Notes under the pieces: generated by a model
What the model saw: the letters and a program-made list of their open reading frames with translations, nothing else
What the model was told of the DNA's origin: nothing
Databases searched by the model: none
In this document: piece by piece, positions 1 to 8,770 of the stretch
Numbering within the stretch: position 1 is the first letter of the stretch
Layout: every line of letters begins with the position of its first letter
Origin: Sphingosinicella sp. YJ22
GTDB taxonomy: Bacteria > Pseudomonadota > Alphaproteobacteria > Sphingomonadales > Sphingomonadaceae
Length of the DNA stretch: 64,000 nucleotides
Reading direction: 5' to 3'
Assembly: GCF_011320075.1 (NCBI RefSeq)
Contig: NZ_JAANPA010000006.1
Span: 1-64,000 of the forward strand
Translations under genes and position numbers: made by a program

Positions 1-829
1 GCTGGGCGGCGGCGGCCTCGCCATGGGCCTGGCCGGCGGCGTCGACCGCGGCGACGGCGATCTCGGCTTCCTTGCGCGCGGCCGCGGCGGCGTCGGCCGC
101 TTCCTTCCAGCGCGAGAAGACCAGGCGCGCCTCGGCGACGCGAATTTCGTCGCTCAATTTGCGGTAGCGCTCGGCGGCGCGGGCCTGGCGCTTCAGCGCG
201 GCGGCGCGCTGCTCCATGTCGCCGAGCAGATCGTCGAGGCGCGCGAGATTGGTCTCGGCCGCGCGCAGCTTCTGCTCGGCGTCGCGGCGGCGGACGTGGA
301 GGCCGGCGATTCCCGCCGCTTCCTCCAGCATCAGCCGGCGCTCGGCGGGCTTGGCGGCGATGATCGCGCTGATCCTCCCCTGGCTGACCAAGGCGGGGGA
401 GTGGGCGCCGGTGGCGGCGTCGGCGAACAGCAGGCCGACGTCGCGGGCGCGCACGTCGCGGCCGTTGATCCGGTAGGCGGAGCCGGCGCCGCGCTCGATG
501 CGCCGGGTGACCTCGACGTCTCCGGACGCGAGCAGGCGGACGCCCTCCGGGTCGCCGATGTCGTCGGGATGGCGCTCGATCGACAAAGTGACTTCGGCGA
601 AGTCGCGCGACGGGCGGGTCGCGGTGCCGGCGAAGATCACGTCGTCCATGCCGTGGCCGCGCATCGACTTGGCCGAGCTTTCGCCCATCACCCAGCGGAT
701 CGCCTCGAGGACGTTGGACTTGCCGCAGCCATTGGGGCCGACGATTCCGGTGAGGCCCGGCTCGATGCGCAGGTCGGCGGGCTCGACGAAGCTCTTGAAG
801 CCGGACAGGCGCAGCCGCTTTATCTGCAC
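1..829 (-). CDS. smc: Chromosome segregation ATPase SMC, N-terminal part (runs off window)
   Basis: SMC is the ATPase of bacterial condensin (with ScpA and ScpB) and organises and segregates the chromosome. The reverse strand reads [20 protein letters not shown], then a Walker A loop GPNGCGKSN, a Q-loop region ([20 protein letters not shown]) and the start of a long coiled coil rich in Glu, Arg and Ala. Only about 276 of the usual ~1150 residues are inside the window; the C-terminal Walker B half lies beyond base 1. The start is a GTG, because the in-frame stretch upstream reaches a TAG with no ATG, GTG or TTG. The next gene upstream in the same direction is a DsbA-like gene, 83 bp away. The family call is secure; the start codon is an inference. 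Confidence 0.93.
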   Translation of the reverse strand, partial: MQIKRLRLSGFKSFVEPADLRIEPGLTGIVGPNGCGKSNVLEAIRWVMGESSAKSMRGHGMDDVIFAGTATRPSRDFAEVTLSIERHPDDIGDPEGVRLLASGDVEVTRRIERGAGSAYRINGRDVRARDVGLLFADAATGAHSPALVSQGRISAIIAAKPAERRLMLEEAAGIAGLHVRRRDAEQKLRAAETNLARLDDLLGDMEQRAAALKRQARAAERYRKLSDEIRVAEARLVFSRWKEAADAAAAARKEAEIAVAAVDAAGQAHGEAAAAQ

Positions 830-912
830 GGGCGCATCGCCTTGGCGGACTCGCGGCTAGCGTGGCAGGGTGAGGGATCCGCTCGGCAAGGACGCAAACC
901 CCTCATGCCCGG

Positions 913-1632
913 TCACCTGCCCCTTTCGCCCGCCCCCGCAGCGGGGGTTTGCGCGAGCAGCGGCTGGATCATCGCCCAATTGGCCCCGCCGATCATCCGC
1001 CCGTTGAGCATGAAGGTCGGCGTGCCGTCGACTCCGAGCCGGTCGGCGGCGTCGCGCATCGCCATCACCTGGTTCAGCCCGTCGGCGCTGGCGAGGCAGC
1101 GAGTCGCCTGCGCCGGCGTGATGCCATGGTCGGCGGCGATCTGCTTGAGCCCGATCAGCTCGGCGGTGCGCGCCACCGACTGCGGGGTCGGCCGCACCTC
1201 GATCTCGGCGCGCTGCGCCGGCGTCAGCGCGTCGGCGCGTCCTGCCCACACGTCCTGCCGCGCGAACAGATGGGTGGTCATCGCGAAATATTCGTTCGGC
1301 GCGGCGCAGCGGCTGAGCACCGCGGCGGCGAGGTCGTAATGATTGAGGACGTAGTTGCGATATTCGACGCTGACCCGGCCCGAACGGATGTGCTCGAGCA
1401 ATTCCGGCATCGCCTCGGCCGAGAAGGTCGCGCAGTGCGAGCAGGTCAGCGACAGGAACTCGACCAGCTTCAGCGGCGCGTCGGGATTGCCGAGCCGGAA
1501 GCCGCCCTCCGGAGTCGCCGCCGCCTGGCGCGTCCAGTCGACCGGGATCGCGGACATGTCGGGCGCCTGCGCCGCGGCCGGAGCCGCGGCGAGGAGCCCG
1601 ATGGCGACGAAGGCGGACGCGAGCCGCTTCAT
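913..1632 (-). CDS. DsbA-family thiol:disulfide oxidoreductase (secreted)
   Basis: 239-residue periplasmic thioredoxin-fold protein of the DsbA/DsbG_4 type, expected to form or shuffle disulfides in exported proteins. An N-terminal signal peptide (MKRLASAFVAIGLLAAAPAAAQA) is followed by a TPEGGFRLGNPDAPLKLVEF strand and the active site CSHC at about residue 62. The cis-Pro segment is VDGTPTFMLNG near the C-terminus. The ATG at 1632 was chosen because it begins the signal peptide; the longer open frame upstream belongs to the neighbouring gene region. It lies one base downstream of a second DsbA-like gene on the same strand, so the two look like an operon and a tandem duplication. The exact redox partner cannot be told from sequence. 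Confidence 0.88.
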   Translation of the reverse strand: MKRLASAFVAIGLLAAAPAAAQAPDMSAIPVDWTRQAAATPEGGFRLGNPDAPLKLVEFLSLTCSHCATFSAEAMPELLEHIRSGRVSVEYRNYVLNHYDLAAAVLSRCAAPNEYFAMTTHLFARQDVWAGRADALTPAQRAEIEVRPTPQSVARTAELIGLKQIAADHGITPAQATRCLASADGLNQVMAMRDAADRLGVDGTPTFMLNGRMIGGANWAMIQPLLAQTPAAGAGERGR

Positions 1633-1633
1633 G

Positions 1634-2407
1634 TTACGACCCGATCGCCGCCCGCAGGCGGTTCTCGAGCGACAGGCCGGGGGTCTGCGGGTGGTTCCAA
1701 TAACCGACATTCTCCTGGACCTGGCCGTTGATGAAGAAGGTCGGCGTGCCGGTGACTCCATCCTCCTGCACCTTGCGCTGGGTCTCGGCGAGGCTGTTCA
1801 GATTCTCCGGATTGTTCAGGCACTGATCGACCTGCGCCTGCGGCATGCCGCGCTGGCGGAAGAACTGGTCCATGCCGAGCGCTCGGGCGAGCGCCGGCGC
1901 CTGCTGCTGCGGCGGCATCGCCTGGAGCGCCGCGAGCTGCGATTCCGGGATCGTGCCGGTGCGGGCCGACCATTCCGAATGGGTCGCGTAAAGCTGCTCG
2001 GTCAGCGCGAAGAAGGATTGCGGGCCCTGGCAGCGCAGCAGCATCGTGATGCCCGGATCGGTCGGGAACAGCAGCACCGGCCGATATTCCCAGCTCACCT
2101 GGCCGCTGCGGACATAGGTGTTCTTCAGCTCTTCCGACGCTTCCTGGGAGAATTGGGCGCAGTGGCCGCAGCTGATCGAGGCATATTCGAGGAGCTTCAC
2201 CGGCGCGTCCGGATTGCCCATGCGGAAGCCGCCTTCGGGCGTGGCTTGGACCGTCTGGGTCCAGTCGCCGTTATTGGGCGCGGCGATCTGCGGCAGCGCC
2301 GCGTTGAGGTCGATGGTGGCGGCGGCCTGGTTGAGGTCGCCCTCGCCGCCGCATCCGGCCACGGCCAGAGCCAAAGCCGAAGCAATGCCGACAAAAACTG
2401 GCTTCAT
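1634..2407 (-). CDS. DsbA-family thiol:disulfide oxidoreductase, lipoprotein form
   Basis: 257-residue paralogue of the gene just downstream, sharing TPEGGFRMGNPDAPVKLLEY, an active site CGHC and a cis-Pro loop VTGTPTFFINGQ. The N-terminus MKPVFVGIASALALAVAGCGG has a clear lipobox (AVAGC), so the mature protein should be acylated and anchored in a membrane rather than free in the periplasm. The start overlaps the stop of the DUF721 gene by 4 bases (ATGA type), suggesting translational coupling in the order DUF721, this gene, then the soluble DsbA. Having a tethered and a soluble copy side by side is common in sphingomonads. The role in disulfide formation is inferred from fold and motif. Confidence 0.88.
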   Translation of the reverse strand: MKPVFVGIASALALAVAGCGGEGDLNQAAATIDLNAALPQIAAPNNGDWTQTVQATPEGGFRMGNPDAPVKLLEYASISCGHCAQFSQEASEELKNTYVRSGQVSWEYRPVLLFPTDPGITMLLRCQGPQSFFALTEQLYATHSEWSARTGTIPESQLAALQAMPPQQQAPALARALGMDQFFRQRGMPQAQVDQCLNNPENLNSLAETQRKVQEDGVTGTPTFFINGQVQENVGYWNHPQTPGLSLENRLRAAIGS

Positions 2408-2964
2408 CTTTTCCTGTCTCCAATGGTGCCGATCACGGGGATCGCCGTCACGATGGGCGCTCCTTCGCTTGCGGCGAGCCCCTGCGCAAGGGATTCGAGG
2501 ACGGCGCGAAGCTCCGGATCGGCGACTTCGCGCAGCGATTCGCCGAGCTCGGCGGGGACGGGCTGCGGCGGCGCGGCCGGCACGGGGCGCTTGCGCGCGA
2601 CCGCGACCCGGCCCTGACGGAACGACACGCGCTCGATCGCGGGATAGCCGAAGAAGCGGTTGACCCGCTCGACGATCACCGGCGCGACATGCTGAAGCAT
2701 CGGCGCATGCGCGCCTTCGACGACCAGGGTGAGGACTCCGCCGCTCTTGCGGCCCGGCGGGAAGCGGATCGATTCGGGCGAGGACACATTGGCGTAGCGC
2801 TCGCCGACGATCTCGGACCAACGCGTGACGATGCTGTGCTGGATGAATCCGAAGCGGCGGAAGGCTGCGGCGCCGACTCCGCCGATCAGGTCCGACACCG
2901 ATCGCACGCCGTTGACCCGACGTGCCGGCTCCTTCGATTTCGTCGTCCCGCCCACTTTGCCCAT
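2404..2964 (-). CDS. DUF721 / DciA-like protein
   Basis: 186-residue protein with the DUF721 domain (roughly residues 20-110: SDLIGGVGAAAFRRFGFIQHS, then RWSEIVGERYANVSSP and LTLVVEGAHAPMLQHVAPVI). DUF721 proteins related to DciA load or assist the replicative helicase DnaB in bacteria lacking DnaC, and also resemble KH-like RNA/DNA-binding domains. The chosen start (MGKVGGTTKSKE) gives a typical basic N-terminus; an upstream ATG at 3009 would reach beyond the start of divergent mutY and is less likely. It is the first gene of a run with the two DsbA-like genes and is divergent from mutY with only 26 bp between starts, so both promoters must lie within or overlap the genes. Helicase loading here is inferred from family only. 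Confidence 0.8.
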   Translation of the reverse strand: MGKVGGTTKSKEPARRVNGVRSVSDLIGGVGAAAFRRFGFIQHSIVTRWSEIVGERYANVSSPESIRFPPGRKSGGVLTLVVEGAHAPMLQHVAPVIVERVNRFFGYPAIERVSFRQGRVAVARKRPVPAAPPQPVPAELGESLREVADPELRAVLESLAQGLAASEGAPIVTAIPVIGTIGDRKR

Positions 2965-2990
2965 CGCAAAGATAGTGGCACAGCCCGCCG

Positions 2991-4001
2991 GTGCCCGTCG
3001 ATGCGACAAATGCCCTGATGCGCTGGTATGCTGTGGATAAGCGACGGCTGCCGTGGCGCGCGGAAGCGGGCGAGACCGCCGACCCTTATCGGGTGTGGCT
3101 GTCGGAGATCATGCTCCAGCAGACCACGGTCGCGGCGGTGAAACCCTATTTCGAGACTTTCACGGCACGCTGGCCGAACGTGGCGGCATTGGCGGCCGCG
3201 GACGAGACCGAAGTGATGCGCGCCTGGGCGGGCCTCGGCTATTATGCGCGGGCGCGAAATCTCATCGCCTGCGCGCGCGAAATTGCAGCGCGGGGCGGCG
3301 CGTTTCCGGATGACGAGACGGCCTTGCTCAAGCTGCCCGGCATCGGCGGCTATACCGCCGCGGCGGTGGCCGCGATTGCCTTCGGCAAGCGCGCGGTCGT
3401 GGTCGACGGCAATGTCGAGCGCGTGGTGTCGCGCCTGTTCGCGCTGTCCGAGCCGCTTCCGGGCGCGAAGTCGCGTCTGCGGCAGCTTGCCGACAGCCTG
3501 ACACCCGACCAGGGCGCTGGCGATTTCGCGCAGGCGATGATGGACCTGGGCGCGACCATCTGCACGCCGCGCTCGCCCGATTGCGGCCGCTGTCCGGTCG
3601 CCGAATGGTGCGCAGCGCGGGTGGAGGGGCGTCCGGAGGCCTATCCGGTCAAGGCAAAGAAGGCCGCCAAGCCGCGGCGGGAATGGACGGCCTATTGGCT
3701 CGAGCGCGACGGCGAGGTGCTGCTGGTTCGGCGGCCGGCGCGCGGGCTGCTCGGCGGCATGCTGGCGATGCCCGTCGAGGCTCCGGCGGAGACCGTCTGG
3801 GAGGAGGCCGGGGCGGTCGAGCATGTCTTCACCCATTTCGCGCTGACCATGTCGGTGGTCTGCGGCGAGGGCGCCTCGCAGGTCGAAGGCGAATGGTGGC
3901 CGGTGGCGCGGATCGAGCAAGCCGGCTTGCCGACCGTTTTCGCCAAGGCGGCGCGGCGGGCGCTGGCATGGCGGAAGCCGCCGCGGGCGGAAGCGGCATG
4001 A
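2991..4001 (+). CDS. mutY: Adenine DNA glycosylase MutY
   Basis: 336-residue base-excision repair enzyme that removes adenine mispaired with 8-oxoguanine. The catalytic Glu39 lies in LSEIMLQQTTV, the helix-hairpin-helix LPGIGGYTAAAVAAIAFG spans about residues 115-132 and the catalytic Asp139 is in VVVDGN. Four iron-sulfur cysteines C191-X6-C198-X2-C201-X5-C207 follow, with a C-terminal NUDIX-like 8-oxoG recognition domain (EWTAYWLERDGEVLLVRRPA onward). All key residues are present and the length is normal. Its stop overlaps the nudC start (ATGA), so two nucleotide-quality-control enzymes are translationally coupled. The ATG at 3009 is an alternative start. Confidence 0.96.
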   Translation: MPVDATNALMRWYAVDKRRLPWRAEAGETADPYRVWLSEIMLQQTTVAAVKPYFETFTARWPNVAALAAADETEVMRAWAGLGYYARARNLIACAREIAARGGAFPDDETALLKLPGIGGYTAAAVAAIAFGKRAVVVDGNVERVVSRLFALSEPLPGAKSRLRQLADSLTPDQGAGDFAQAMMDLGATICTPRSPDCGRCPVAEWCAARVEGRPEAYPVKAKKAAKPRREWTAYWLERDGEVLLVRRPARGLLGGMLAMPVEAPAETVWEEAGAVEHVFTHFALTMSVVCGEGASQVEGEWWPVARIEQAGLPTVFAKAARRALAWRKPPRAEAA

Positions 4002-4867
4002 TCCCGCCCGGCTTTACCGGCGCAGGGCTCGACCGCGCCGACCAGCTGCGTGTCGACGCCGCGCGGCTCGCCGAGGCGCTCGCGCATGCCGAGGCGGGGG
4101 TGCTGGCGATGCAGGGGCTGGAGCCCGAGCTGGACTCGGCGGGACGGCTGGTCTGGTCGTCGGTCACCGGCCACTCGGTCGAGCGCCTGATCCTCCTCGG
4201 CTTCGACGGTGAGGCGCCGCGCTTCGCCCCGCTCGGCGACGTCGCGCCGCACGGCCAGGCGGCGATGCACCTGTTCAAGCTGATCAGCGAGCTCGACGCC
4301 CGCGAGGCGGCGATCTGGGGCGCCGCGCGCAGCCTCAACGAATGGCATGCGCGCCACCGCTTCTGCGGAACTTGCGCCGCGCCGACCGAGCCGTTCCGCG
4401 CGGGCTGGGGCCGCCGCTGCGACGGCTGCGGCGCCGAAGCCTTTCCGCGCGTCGATCCGGTGGTGATCATGCTCGCCGAGCATGACGGGCGGGTGCTGGT
4501 CGGGCGCCAGCACCGCTATCCGCCAGGCCGCTATTCGGCGCTCGCCGGCTTCGTCGAGCCCGGCGAGTCGATCGAGGAGGCGGTGGCGCGCGAGCTGTTC
4601 GAGGAAGCGGGGCTTCGCGTCGAAGCGGTGCGCTACGTCACCAGCCAGCCCTGGCCCTTCCCCTATTCGCTGATGATGGCCTGCGTCGCGCACGCGGAGG
4701 ACGGCGCGCTGACCCTCGACGAAACGGAGATCGAGGACGCCATCTGGGTCGATCGCGCCGGAGTGCGGGCGGCGCTCGACGCGGACCCCGACGCCCCGTT
4801 CCAGGCGCCGCCGCCCTACGCGATCGCGCACAGCCTGCTGCGCTGGTGGGTCGGACAGGGCGGCTAG
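3998..4867 (+). CDS. nudC: NAD(H) pyrophosphatase / NAD-capped RNA hydrolase NudC
   Basis: 289-residue NUDIX hydrolase. The zinc ribbon has four cysteines (RFCGTC about 25 residues before CDGCG), followed by the Nudix box (GFVEPGESIEEAVAREL then FEEAGL) and the NudC signature SQPWPFPYSLMM. The family cleaves NADH to NMNH and AMP and removes NAD caps from RNA 5' ends. The start overlaps the mutY stop, indicating an operon. The C-terminal PPPYAIAHSLLRWWV helix is typical of the family. The gene ends 4 bases inside a convergent cupredoxin-like gene. Confidence 0.95.
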   Translation: MIPPGFTGAGLDRADQLRVDAARLAEALAHAEAGVLAMQGLEPELDSAGRLVWSSVTGHSVERLILLGFDGEAPRFAPLGDVAPHGQAAMHLFKLISELDAREAAIWGAARSLNEWHARHRFCGTCAAPTEPFRAGWGRRCDGCGAEAFPRVDPVVIMLAEHDGRVLVGRQHRYPPGRYSALAGFVEPGESIEEAVARELFEEAGLRVEAVRYVTSQPWPFPYSLMMACVAHAEDGALTLDETEIEDAIWVDRAGVRAALDADPDAPFQAPPPYAIAHSLLRWWVGQGG

Positions 4868-5295
4868 CGCGAGGTGAGCTGTCCCTCGGTCTGGCCCTGC
4901 GGCTCGACCAGGATCAGCGCGCTCATTCCGACGAGGCGGCGCACCCAGCTGCGGCTGCGCATGCGGTAGCGGCCGACGGCCGGCACCAGATTGATCGCGC
5001 GGGTCTCGCCCGGGGCGAGAGTCATCCCGCCATTGGCGACGAGATCGGCATCACCCGCGCGGACCCGGGCGCGGGCGAAGAAGCTGCCGGCCTGAAGGCT
5101 GAGCGGCGATCGGCTGCTGTTGTAGAAGACGAGACGCACCGGTTCGCCAGCTGGCAGCCTGATCACCTCGGGCTCGAACGCATTCACCCGCAGCAGCACG
5201 GGATGCTCGATGCCCTGGCGCCATTCCGGCTCCCGCGGCTGCGCGGACGCCGCCGTCGCGGCGAGCAGAAGCACGGGCAGAAGCAGGCGACGCAT
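4864..5295 (-). CDS. Secreted cupredoxin-like protein
   Basis: 143 residues with a signal peptide (MRRLLLPVLLLAATAASAQ) and a beta-rich body: HPVLLRVNAFEPEVIRLPAG, then VRLVFYNSSRSPLSLQAGSF and APGETRAINLVPAVGRYRM. This pattern matches cupredoxin_1-like periplasmic proteins that share the blue-copper fold. The usual Cys/His/Met copper ligands are not evident (no Cys in the mature chain), so it probably does not form a type 1 copper site. It overlaps nudC tail to tail by 4 bp. Function is unknown; the fold assignment is moderately secure. Confidence 0.65.
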   Translation of the reverse strand: MRRLLLPVLLLAATAASAQPREPEWRQGIEHPVLLRVNAFEPEVIRLPAGEPVRLVFYNSSRSPLSLQAGSFFARARVRAGDADLVANGGMTLAPGETRAINLVPAVGRYRMRSRSWVRRLVGMSALILVEPQGQTEGQLTSR

Positions 5296-5384
5296 AGGAA
5301 CCTCCCGCTACAACAATGGCTTGCGGGTATAGCAGTTCCGTCGCGATCCACCCAGCCCGCTCGCTCAGCCCGAACGGTGTGGCT

Positions 5385-6962
5385 TTAGAATCGCAGCGGC
5401 ATCACCGTCTTCACGCTCGGCAGCTCGGACAGCTTGGCGATCAGCCGGCCGCCGACCTGGCCGTCGACCGCGATCAAGGCGATCGCCTCGCCGCCCGCGG
5501 CGCGGCGGCCGAGATGGAAGGTCGCGATGTTGACTCCAGCGTCGCCCAGCGCCGAGCCGACTCGGCCGATGAAGCCCGGTTTGTCCTCGTTGACGAAGTA
5601 GATCATGTCGCCGTCGAGCTCGGCCTCGACCGCAACCCCGAACAGGTCGACGAGGCGCGGCGCGGAATTGCCGAACAGGGTGCCGGCGACGCTCTTCTCG
5701 CCGTCCTGGGTCATCACCGAGACGCGCAGGAGCGTGTGATAGTCGCCTTCGCGGTCGTGGCGGATCTCGCGCACGTCGATGCCGCGCTCCTTGGCGAGGA
5801 ACGGCGCGTTGACCATGTTCACCGTGTCGGAATGGACTCGCATGAACCCGGCGAGAACCGCGCTCGAGATCGGCTTCTGGTTCAATTCGGCGGCGGCGCC
5901 CTCGGTCTCGATGCTGATCTGGCTGAGGCCGCCATGGGCGAGCTGGCCGACGAGGCTGCCGAGACGCTCGGCGAGCGCCATGTAGGGCCTGAGGCGCGGT
6001 GCTTCCTCGGCGCTGAGGCTCGGCATGTTGAGCGCGTTGGTGACCCCGCCGCGGACCAGGAAGTCGCTCATCTGCTCGGCGACCTGGATGGCGACGTTGA
6101 CCTGCGCCTCGTTGGTCGACGCGCCGAGATGCGGCGTCGCGACGAGGCCGGGCGTGCCGAACAGGGGATTGGCCTGCGCCGGCTCCTCGACGAACACGTC
6201 CAGGGCGGCGCCGCCGATATGGCCGCTCTCGAGGCCCTCCTTGAGCGCCGCCTCGTCGATCAGGCCGCCGCGGGCGCAGTTGATGATGCGCACGCCCTTC
6301 TTGGTTTTCGCCAAATTGGCGGCGGACAGGATGTTGCGGGTCTGGTCGGTGAGCGGCGTGTGGAGGGTGATGAAGTCGGCGCGGCGCAGAAGCTCGTCGA
6401 GCTCGACCTTCTCGACGCCCAGCTCGAGCGCCCGTTCGGGGGTCAGGAACGGGTCGAAGGCGATGACGCGCATCCTGAGGCCGAGCGCGCGGTCGGCGAC
6501 GATCGAACCGATATTGCCGCAGCCGATCAGGCCCAAGGTCTTGGCGGTCAGCTCGACCCCCATGAAGCGGTTCTTCTCCCACTTGCCGGCCTGGGTGGAG
6601 GCGTCGGCCTGGGGCAGCTCGCGGGCGAGCGCGAACATCAGTGCGATGGCGTGCTCGGCGGTGGTGATCGAGTTGCCGAACGGGGTGTTCATGACGACGA
6701 TCCCGCGCGCGGTCGCGGCGGGGATGTCGACATTGTCGACGCCGATCCCGGCGCGGCCGATCACCTTGAGGTTGGGCGCGGCCTCCAGAAGGTCGGCGGT
6801 GACCTTGGTCGCGGAGCGGATGGCGAGGCCGTCATAGTCGCCGATGATTGCCTTCAATTCGTCCTTGGTCAGGCCGGGCTTCTCGTCGACCTCGACTCCG
6901 CTGGCGCGGAAGATCTGTGCGGCGTTCGGGTCCATTTTGTCGGAGATGAGGACGCGGGGCAT
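5385..6962 (-). CDS. serA: D-3-phosphoglycerate dehydrogenase SerA
   Basis: 525-residue long-form enzyme of the first step of serine synthesis (3-phosphoglycerate to 3-phosphohydroxypyruvate, NAD-linked). It starts MPRVLISDKMDPNAAQIFR and has the Rossmann motif GLIGCGNIGSIVADRALG, catalytic region RGGLIDEAAL (Arg), EEP (Glu) and PHLGASTNEAQ (His). An intervening ASB-like domain and a C-terminal ACT domain (IALIAVDGQVGGRLIAKL) that senses serine follow. The stop of the DUF559 gene overlaps its ATG by one base, so it is the last gene of serC-DUF559-serA. Co-transcription with serC is expected and fits the serC-type leader found upstream of serC. Confidence 0.97.
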   Translation of the reverse strand: MPRVLISDKMDPNAAQIFRASGVEVDEKPGLTKDELKAIIGDYDGLAIRSATKVTADLLEAAPNLKVIGRAGIGVDNVDIPAATARGIVVMNTPFGNSITTAEHAIALMFALARELPQADASTQAGKWEKNRFMGVELTAKTLGLIGCGNIGSIVADRALGLRMRVIAFDPFLTPERALELGVEKVELDELLRRADFITLHTPLTDQTRNILSAANLAKTKKGVRIINCARGGLIDEAALKEGLESGHIGGAALDVFVEEPAQANPLFGTPGLVATPHLGASTNEAQVNVAIQVAEQMSDFLVRGGVTNALNMPSLSAEEAPRLRPYMALAERLGSLVGQLAHGGLSQISIETEGAAAELNQKPISSAVLAGFMRVHSDTVNMVNAPFLAKERGIDVREIRHDREGDYHTLLRVSVMTQDGEKSVAGTLFGNSAPRLVDLFGVAVEAELDGDMIYFVNEDKPGFIGRVGSALGDAGVNIATFHLGRRAAGGEAIALIAVDGQVGGRLIAKLSELPSVKTVMPLRF

Positions 6963-7375
6963 TATGATCCTTTCTGTCCCCTCTCCCCTTCAGGGGAGAG
7001 GGTGGTTGAGCGGAGCGAAACCGGGAGAGGGGGAGAGGCGAGGGCCTCTGCGATGCTGGTGACGACGCCGCCGAGGTTGGTCATCATCTCGGCATTGGTG
7101 AAGCGAAGGACGCGGTAGCCGCGGGCCTCAAGCTCTTTGGTGCGCCCCGCATCGTATTCCTGCTGGAAATCGTGAGAGTCGCCGTCGATCTCGATGATCA
7201 GCTTGGTCGGGATGCGGCAGGCGAAGTCGACGACGTAGCTTCCGATTACGACCTGGCGGCGAAACTTGGCCGGGTCGAGGCGGCGGGCACGAAGGGCGCT
7301 CCAGAGCAGTCTCTCCGGTTCGGTGGGCTGGCGCCGCATCTGTTTTGCGCGCTGGATGAGCAGCTGATCCCGCAT
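6962..7375 (-). CDS. DUF559 endonuclease-like protein inserted in the serC-serA operon
   Basis: About 137 residues. The core QPTEPERLLWSALRARRLD, then FRRQVVIGSYVVDFAC, LIIEIDGDSHD and LEARGYRVLRFTNAE matches DUF559, a small PD-(D/E)XK nuclease fold related to Vsr mismatch endonucleases. The E-x-D-G-x-H and R-Y/F-T segments are intact. The C-terminal tail (residues ~115-137, PVSLRSTTLSPEGERGQKG) is translated from a palindromic repeat, so the repeat is part of the reading frame. ATG at 7375 is preceded by an in-frame GTG at 7378; either may be used. It sits between serC and serA with repeats at both ends, which looks like a small mobile cassette. The real substrate is unknown. Confidence 0.85.
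   Translation of the reverse strand: MRDQLLIQRAKQMRRQPTEPERLLWSALRARRLDPAKFRRQVVIGSYVVDFACRIPTKLIIEIDGDSHDFQQEYDAGRTKELEARGYRVLRFTNAEMMTNLGGVVTSIAEALASPPLPVSLRSTTLSPEGERGQKGS
6974..7034. repeat. Palindromic repeat at 3' end of DUF559 gene
   Basis: Contains CCCTCTCCCC TTCAGGGGAGAGGG, a near-perfect inverted repeat, followed by a second purine-rich arm (GGGAGAGGGGGAGAGG). The same palindrome in the opposite orientation lies just upstream of the DUF559 gene at 7380-7433. It is translated as the last ~20 residues of the DUF559 protein. Confidence 0.8.
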
Positions 7376-7379
7376 CACT

Positions 7380-7433
7380 CCCCCTCTCCCGCCGCCTTCG
7401 GCGGCACCCTCTCCCCTGAAGGGGAGAGGGTGC
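7380..7433. repeat. Palindromic repeat upstream of DUF559 gene
   Basis: Two nested inverted repeats: GCCGCC-TTC-GGCGGC, and CCCTCTCCCC-TGAA-GGGGAGAGGG. The second is the same element as at 6974-7034 but inverted. It fills the gap between the serC stop (7439) and the DUF559 start (7375). As RNA both hairpins could attenuate or stabilise the serC transcript. Confidence 0.78.
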
Positions 7434-7438
7434 CAAGT

Positions 7439-8629
7439 TCAGGCGGATCGCGCCATGTGAAAGGCCCAGGCGAGCCAGGGGGTGAGGCGCTCGACGTCCT
7501 CGGTGTCGACGGTGGCGCCGCACCAGATGCGGATGTGGGGCGGGGCGTCGCGGTGGCCGGCGATGTCGAAGGCGGCGCCTTCCAGGTCGAGAAGGGCCTC
7601 GATCTGCTTGACCAAAGCGCGCTGGCCGTCGGAGTCGAGACCCGGAACCGCGGCGTCGGCGAGCTTGAGGCAGACGCTGGTGTTCGAGCGGGTGGCCGGG
7701 TCGACGGCGAGATGTTCGATCCAGGGCGTTTTCTCGACCCAGGCGTCGAGCGTCGCGGCATTGGCCTCGGCGCGGTTCATCAGGGCGGGGAGGCCGCCCT
7801 GAAGCTCGGCCCATTCCAGAGCGTAGATGTAATCCTCGACCGCGAGCATCGACGGCGTGTTGATGGTCTCGCCCTTGAAGATGCCCTCGATGAGCTTGCC
7901 GCTCTTGGTCAGGCGGAAGATCTTGGGCAGCGGCCAGGGCGGCGTGTAGCTCTCCAGCCGCTCGACCGCGCGCGGGGACAGGATGAGGATGCCGTGGGCG
8001 CCCTCGCCGCCGAGCACCTTCTGCCAGGAGAAGGTGACGACATCGAGCTTGTCGAAGGGCAGCGCCTGAGCGAACGCCGCCGAGGTCGCGTCGCAGATGG
8101 TGAGGCCGTCGCGGTCGTCTCTGATCCAGTCGCCGTCCGGCACGCGCACGCCCGAGGTCGTGCCGTTCCAGGTGAACACCACGTCGCTTGCCGGGTCGAC
8201 CGCGGCGAGGTCGGGAAGCGCGCCATAGGGCGCGGTTAGTATGGTCGCGTCGAGCTTGAGCTGCTTGGCGACGTCGGTGACCCAGCCCTGCCCGAAGCTC
8301 TCCCAGGCGAGCATCGTCACCGGGCGGGCGCCGAGCAGGCTCCACAACGCCATCTCGACCGCGCCGGTGTCGGAGGCGGGGACGATTCCGATGCGGTGGC
8401 TTGCCGGCACGCGCAGGACGTGGCGGGTCAGCTCGATGGCGTGCTGCAGGCGCGCCTTGCCGATCTTCGAGCGATGCGAGCGGCCGAGCGAGCCGAGCGC
8501 GAGCTTCTCGGGGCTCCAGCCGGGCGGCTTGGCGCAGGGGCCGGACGAGAAATGGGGGCGCCGCGGCTTGTCCGCCGGCTTGTCGATAGGCGCAGTCGTA
8601 CCGGCAACCGCCGGCGAAAGGTCAGTCAT
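7439..8629 (-). CDS. serC: Phosphoserine aminotransferase SerC
   Basis: 396-residue PLP enzyme converting 3-phosphohydroxypyruvate and glutamate to phosphoserine. It matches the alphaproteobacterial subtype: [19 protein letters not shown], then [14 protein letters not shown] and the PLP lysine in [17 protein letters not shown]. Substrate loop segments [21 protein letters not shown] and [18 protein letters not shown] follow. The ATG at 8629 lies directly after a hairpin leader containing the Shine-Dalgarno sequence; longer frames upstream run antisense through the extensin gene and were rejected. It is the first gene of serC-DUF559-serA. Confidence 0.96.
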   Translation of the reverse strand: MTDLSPAVAGTTAPIDKPADKPRRPHFSSGPCAKPPGWSPEKLALGSLGRSHRSKIGKARLQHAIELTRHVLRVPASHRIGIVPASDTGAVEMALWSLLGARPVTMLAWESFGQGWVTDVAKQLKLDATILTAPYGALPDLAAVDPASDVVFTWNGTTSGVRVPDGDWIRDDRDGLTICDATSAAFAQALPFDKLDVVTFSWQKVLGGEGAHGILILSPRAVERLESYTPPWPLPKIFRLTKSGKLIEGIFKGETINTPSMLAVEDYIYALEWAELQGGLPALMNRAEANAATLDAWVEKTPWIEHLAVDPATRSNTSVCLKLADAAVPGLDSDGQRALVKQIEALLDLEGAAFDIAGHRDAPPHIRIWCGATVDTEDVERLTPWLAWAFHMARSA

Positions 8630-8681
8630 GCAAACTCTCCTCGCAGAGAGCACGCGCCGCGTTGGGACGGCGTGGCCCGCC
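8630..8681 (-). ncRNA. Candidate serC-type leader RNA
   Basis: On the reverse strand, directly before the serC ATG, there are two hairpins. One is CACGCCG with a loop pairing to CGGCGCGTG (8651-8674). The other is CTCTC-TGCGAG-GAGAG (8635-8650), which places the GGAG ribosome-binding site in its 3' arm. The position, the two-hairpin layout and the GAGAGTTTGC-ATG junction match my memory of the serC RNA motif described in alphaproteobacterial serC-serA leaders. Upstream, TTGACT followed 16 bases later by TACTCC may be the promoter. The Rfam match was not run. Confidence 0.6.
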
Positions 8682-8770
8682 GACGGGAGTAAGGCCGCGT
8701 TGATCCAAGTCAAGCGGGGGCGGCGCGTGACGGCTTGACGCCTGTGGACGAGTTGGCGCGTTGTGCGGCG

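Noticed and set aside
23-1339. 438-codon plus-strand frame
   Set aside because: Antisense shadow of smc and dsbA-like genes; no family motifs, high-GC artefact.
5316-7118. 600-codon plus-strand frame
   Set aside because: Antisense to serA, which has all catalytic motifs.
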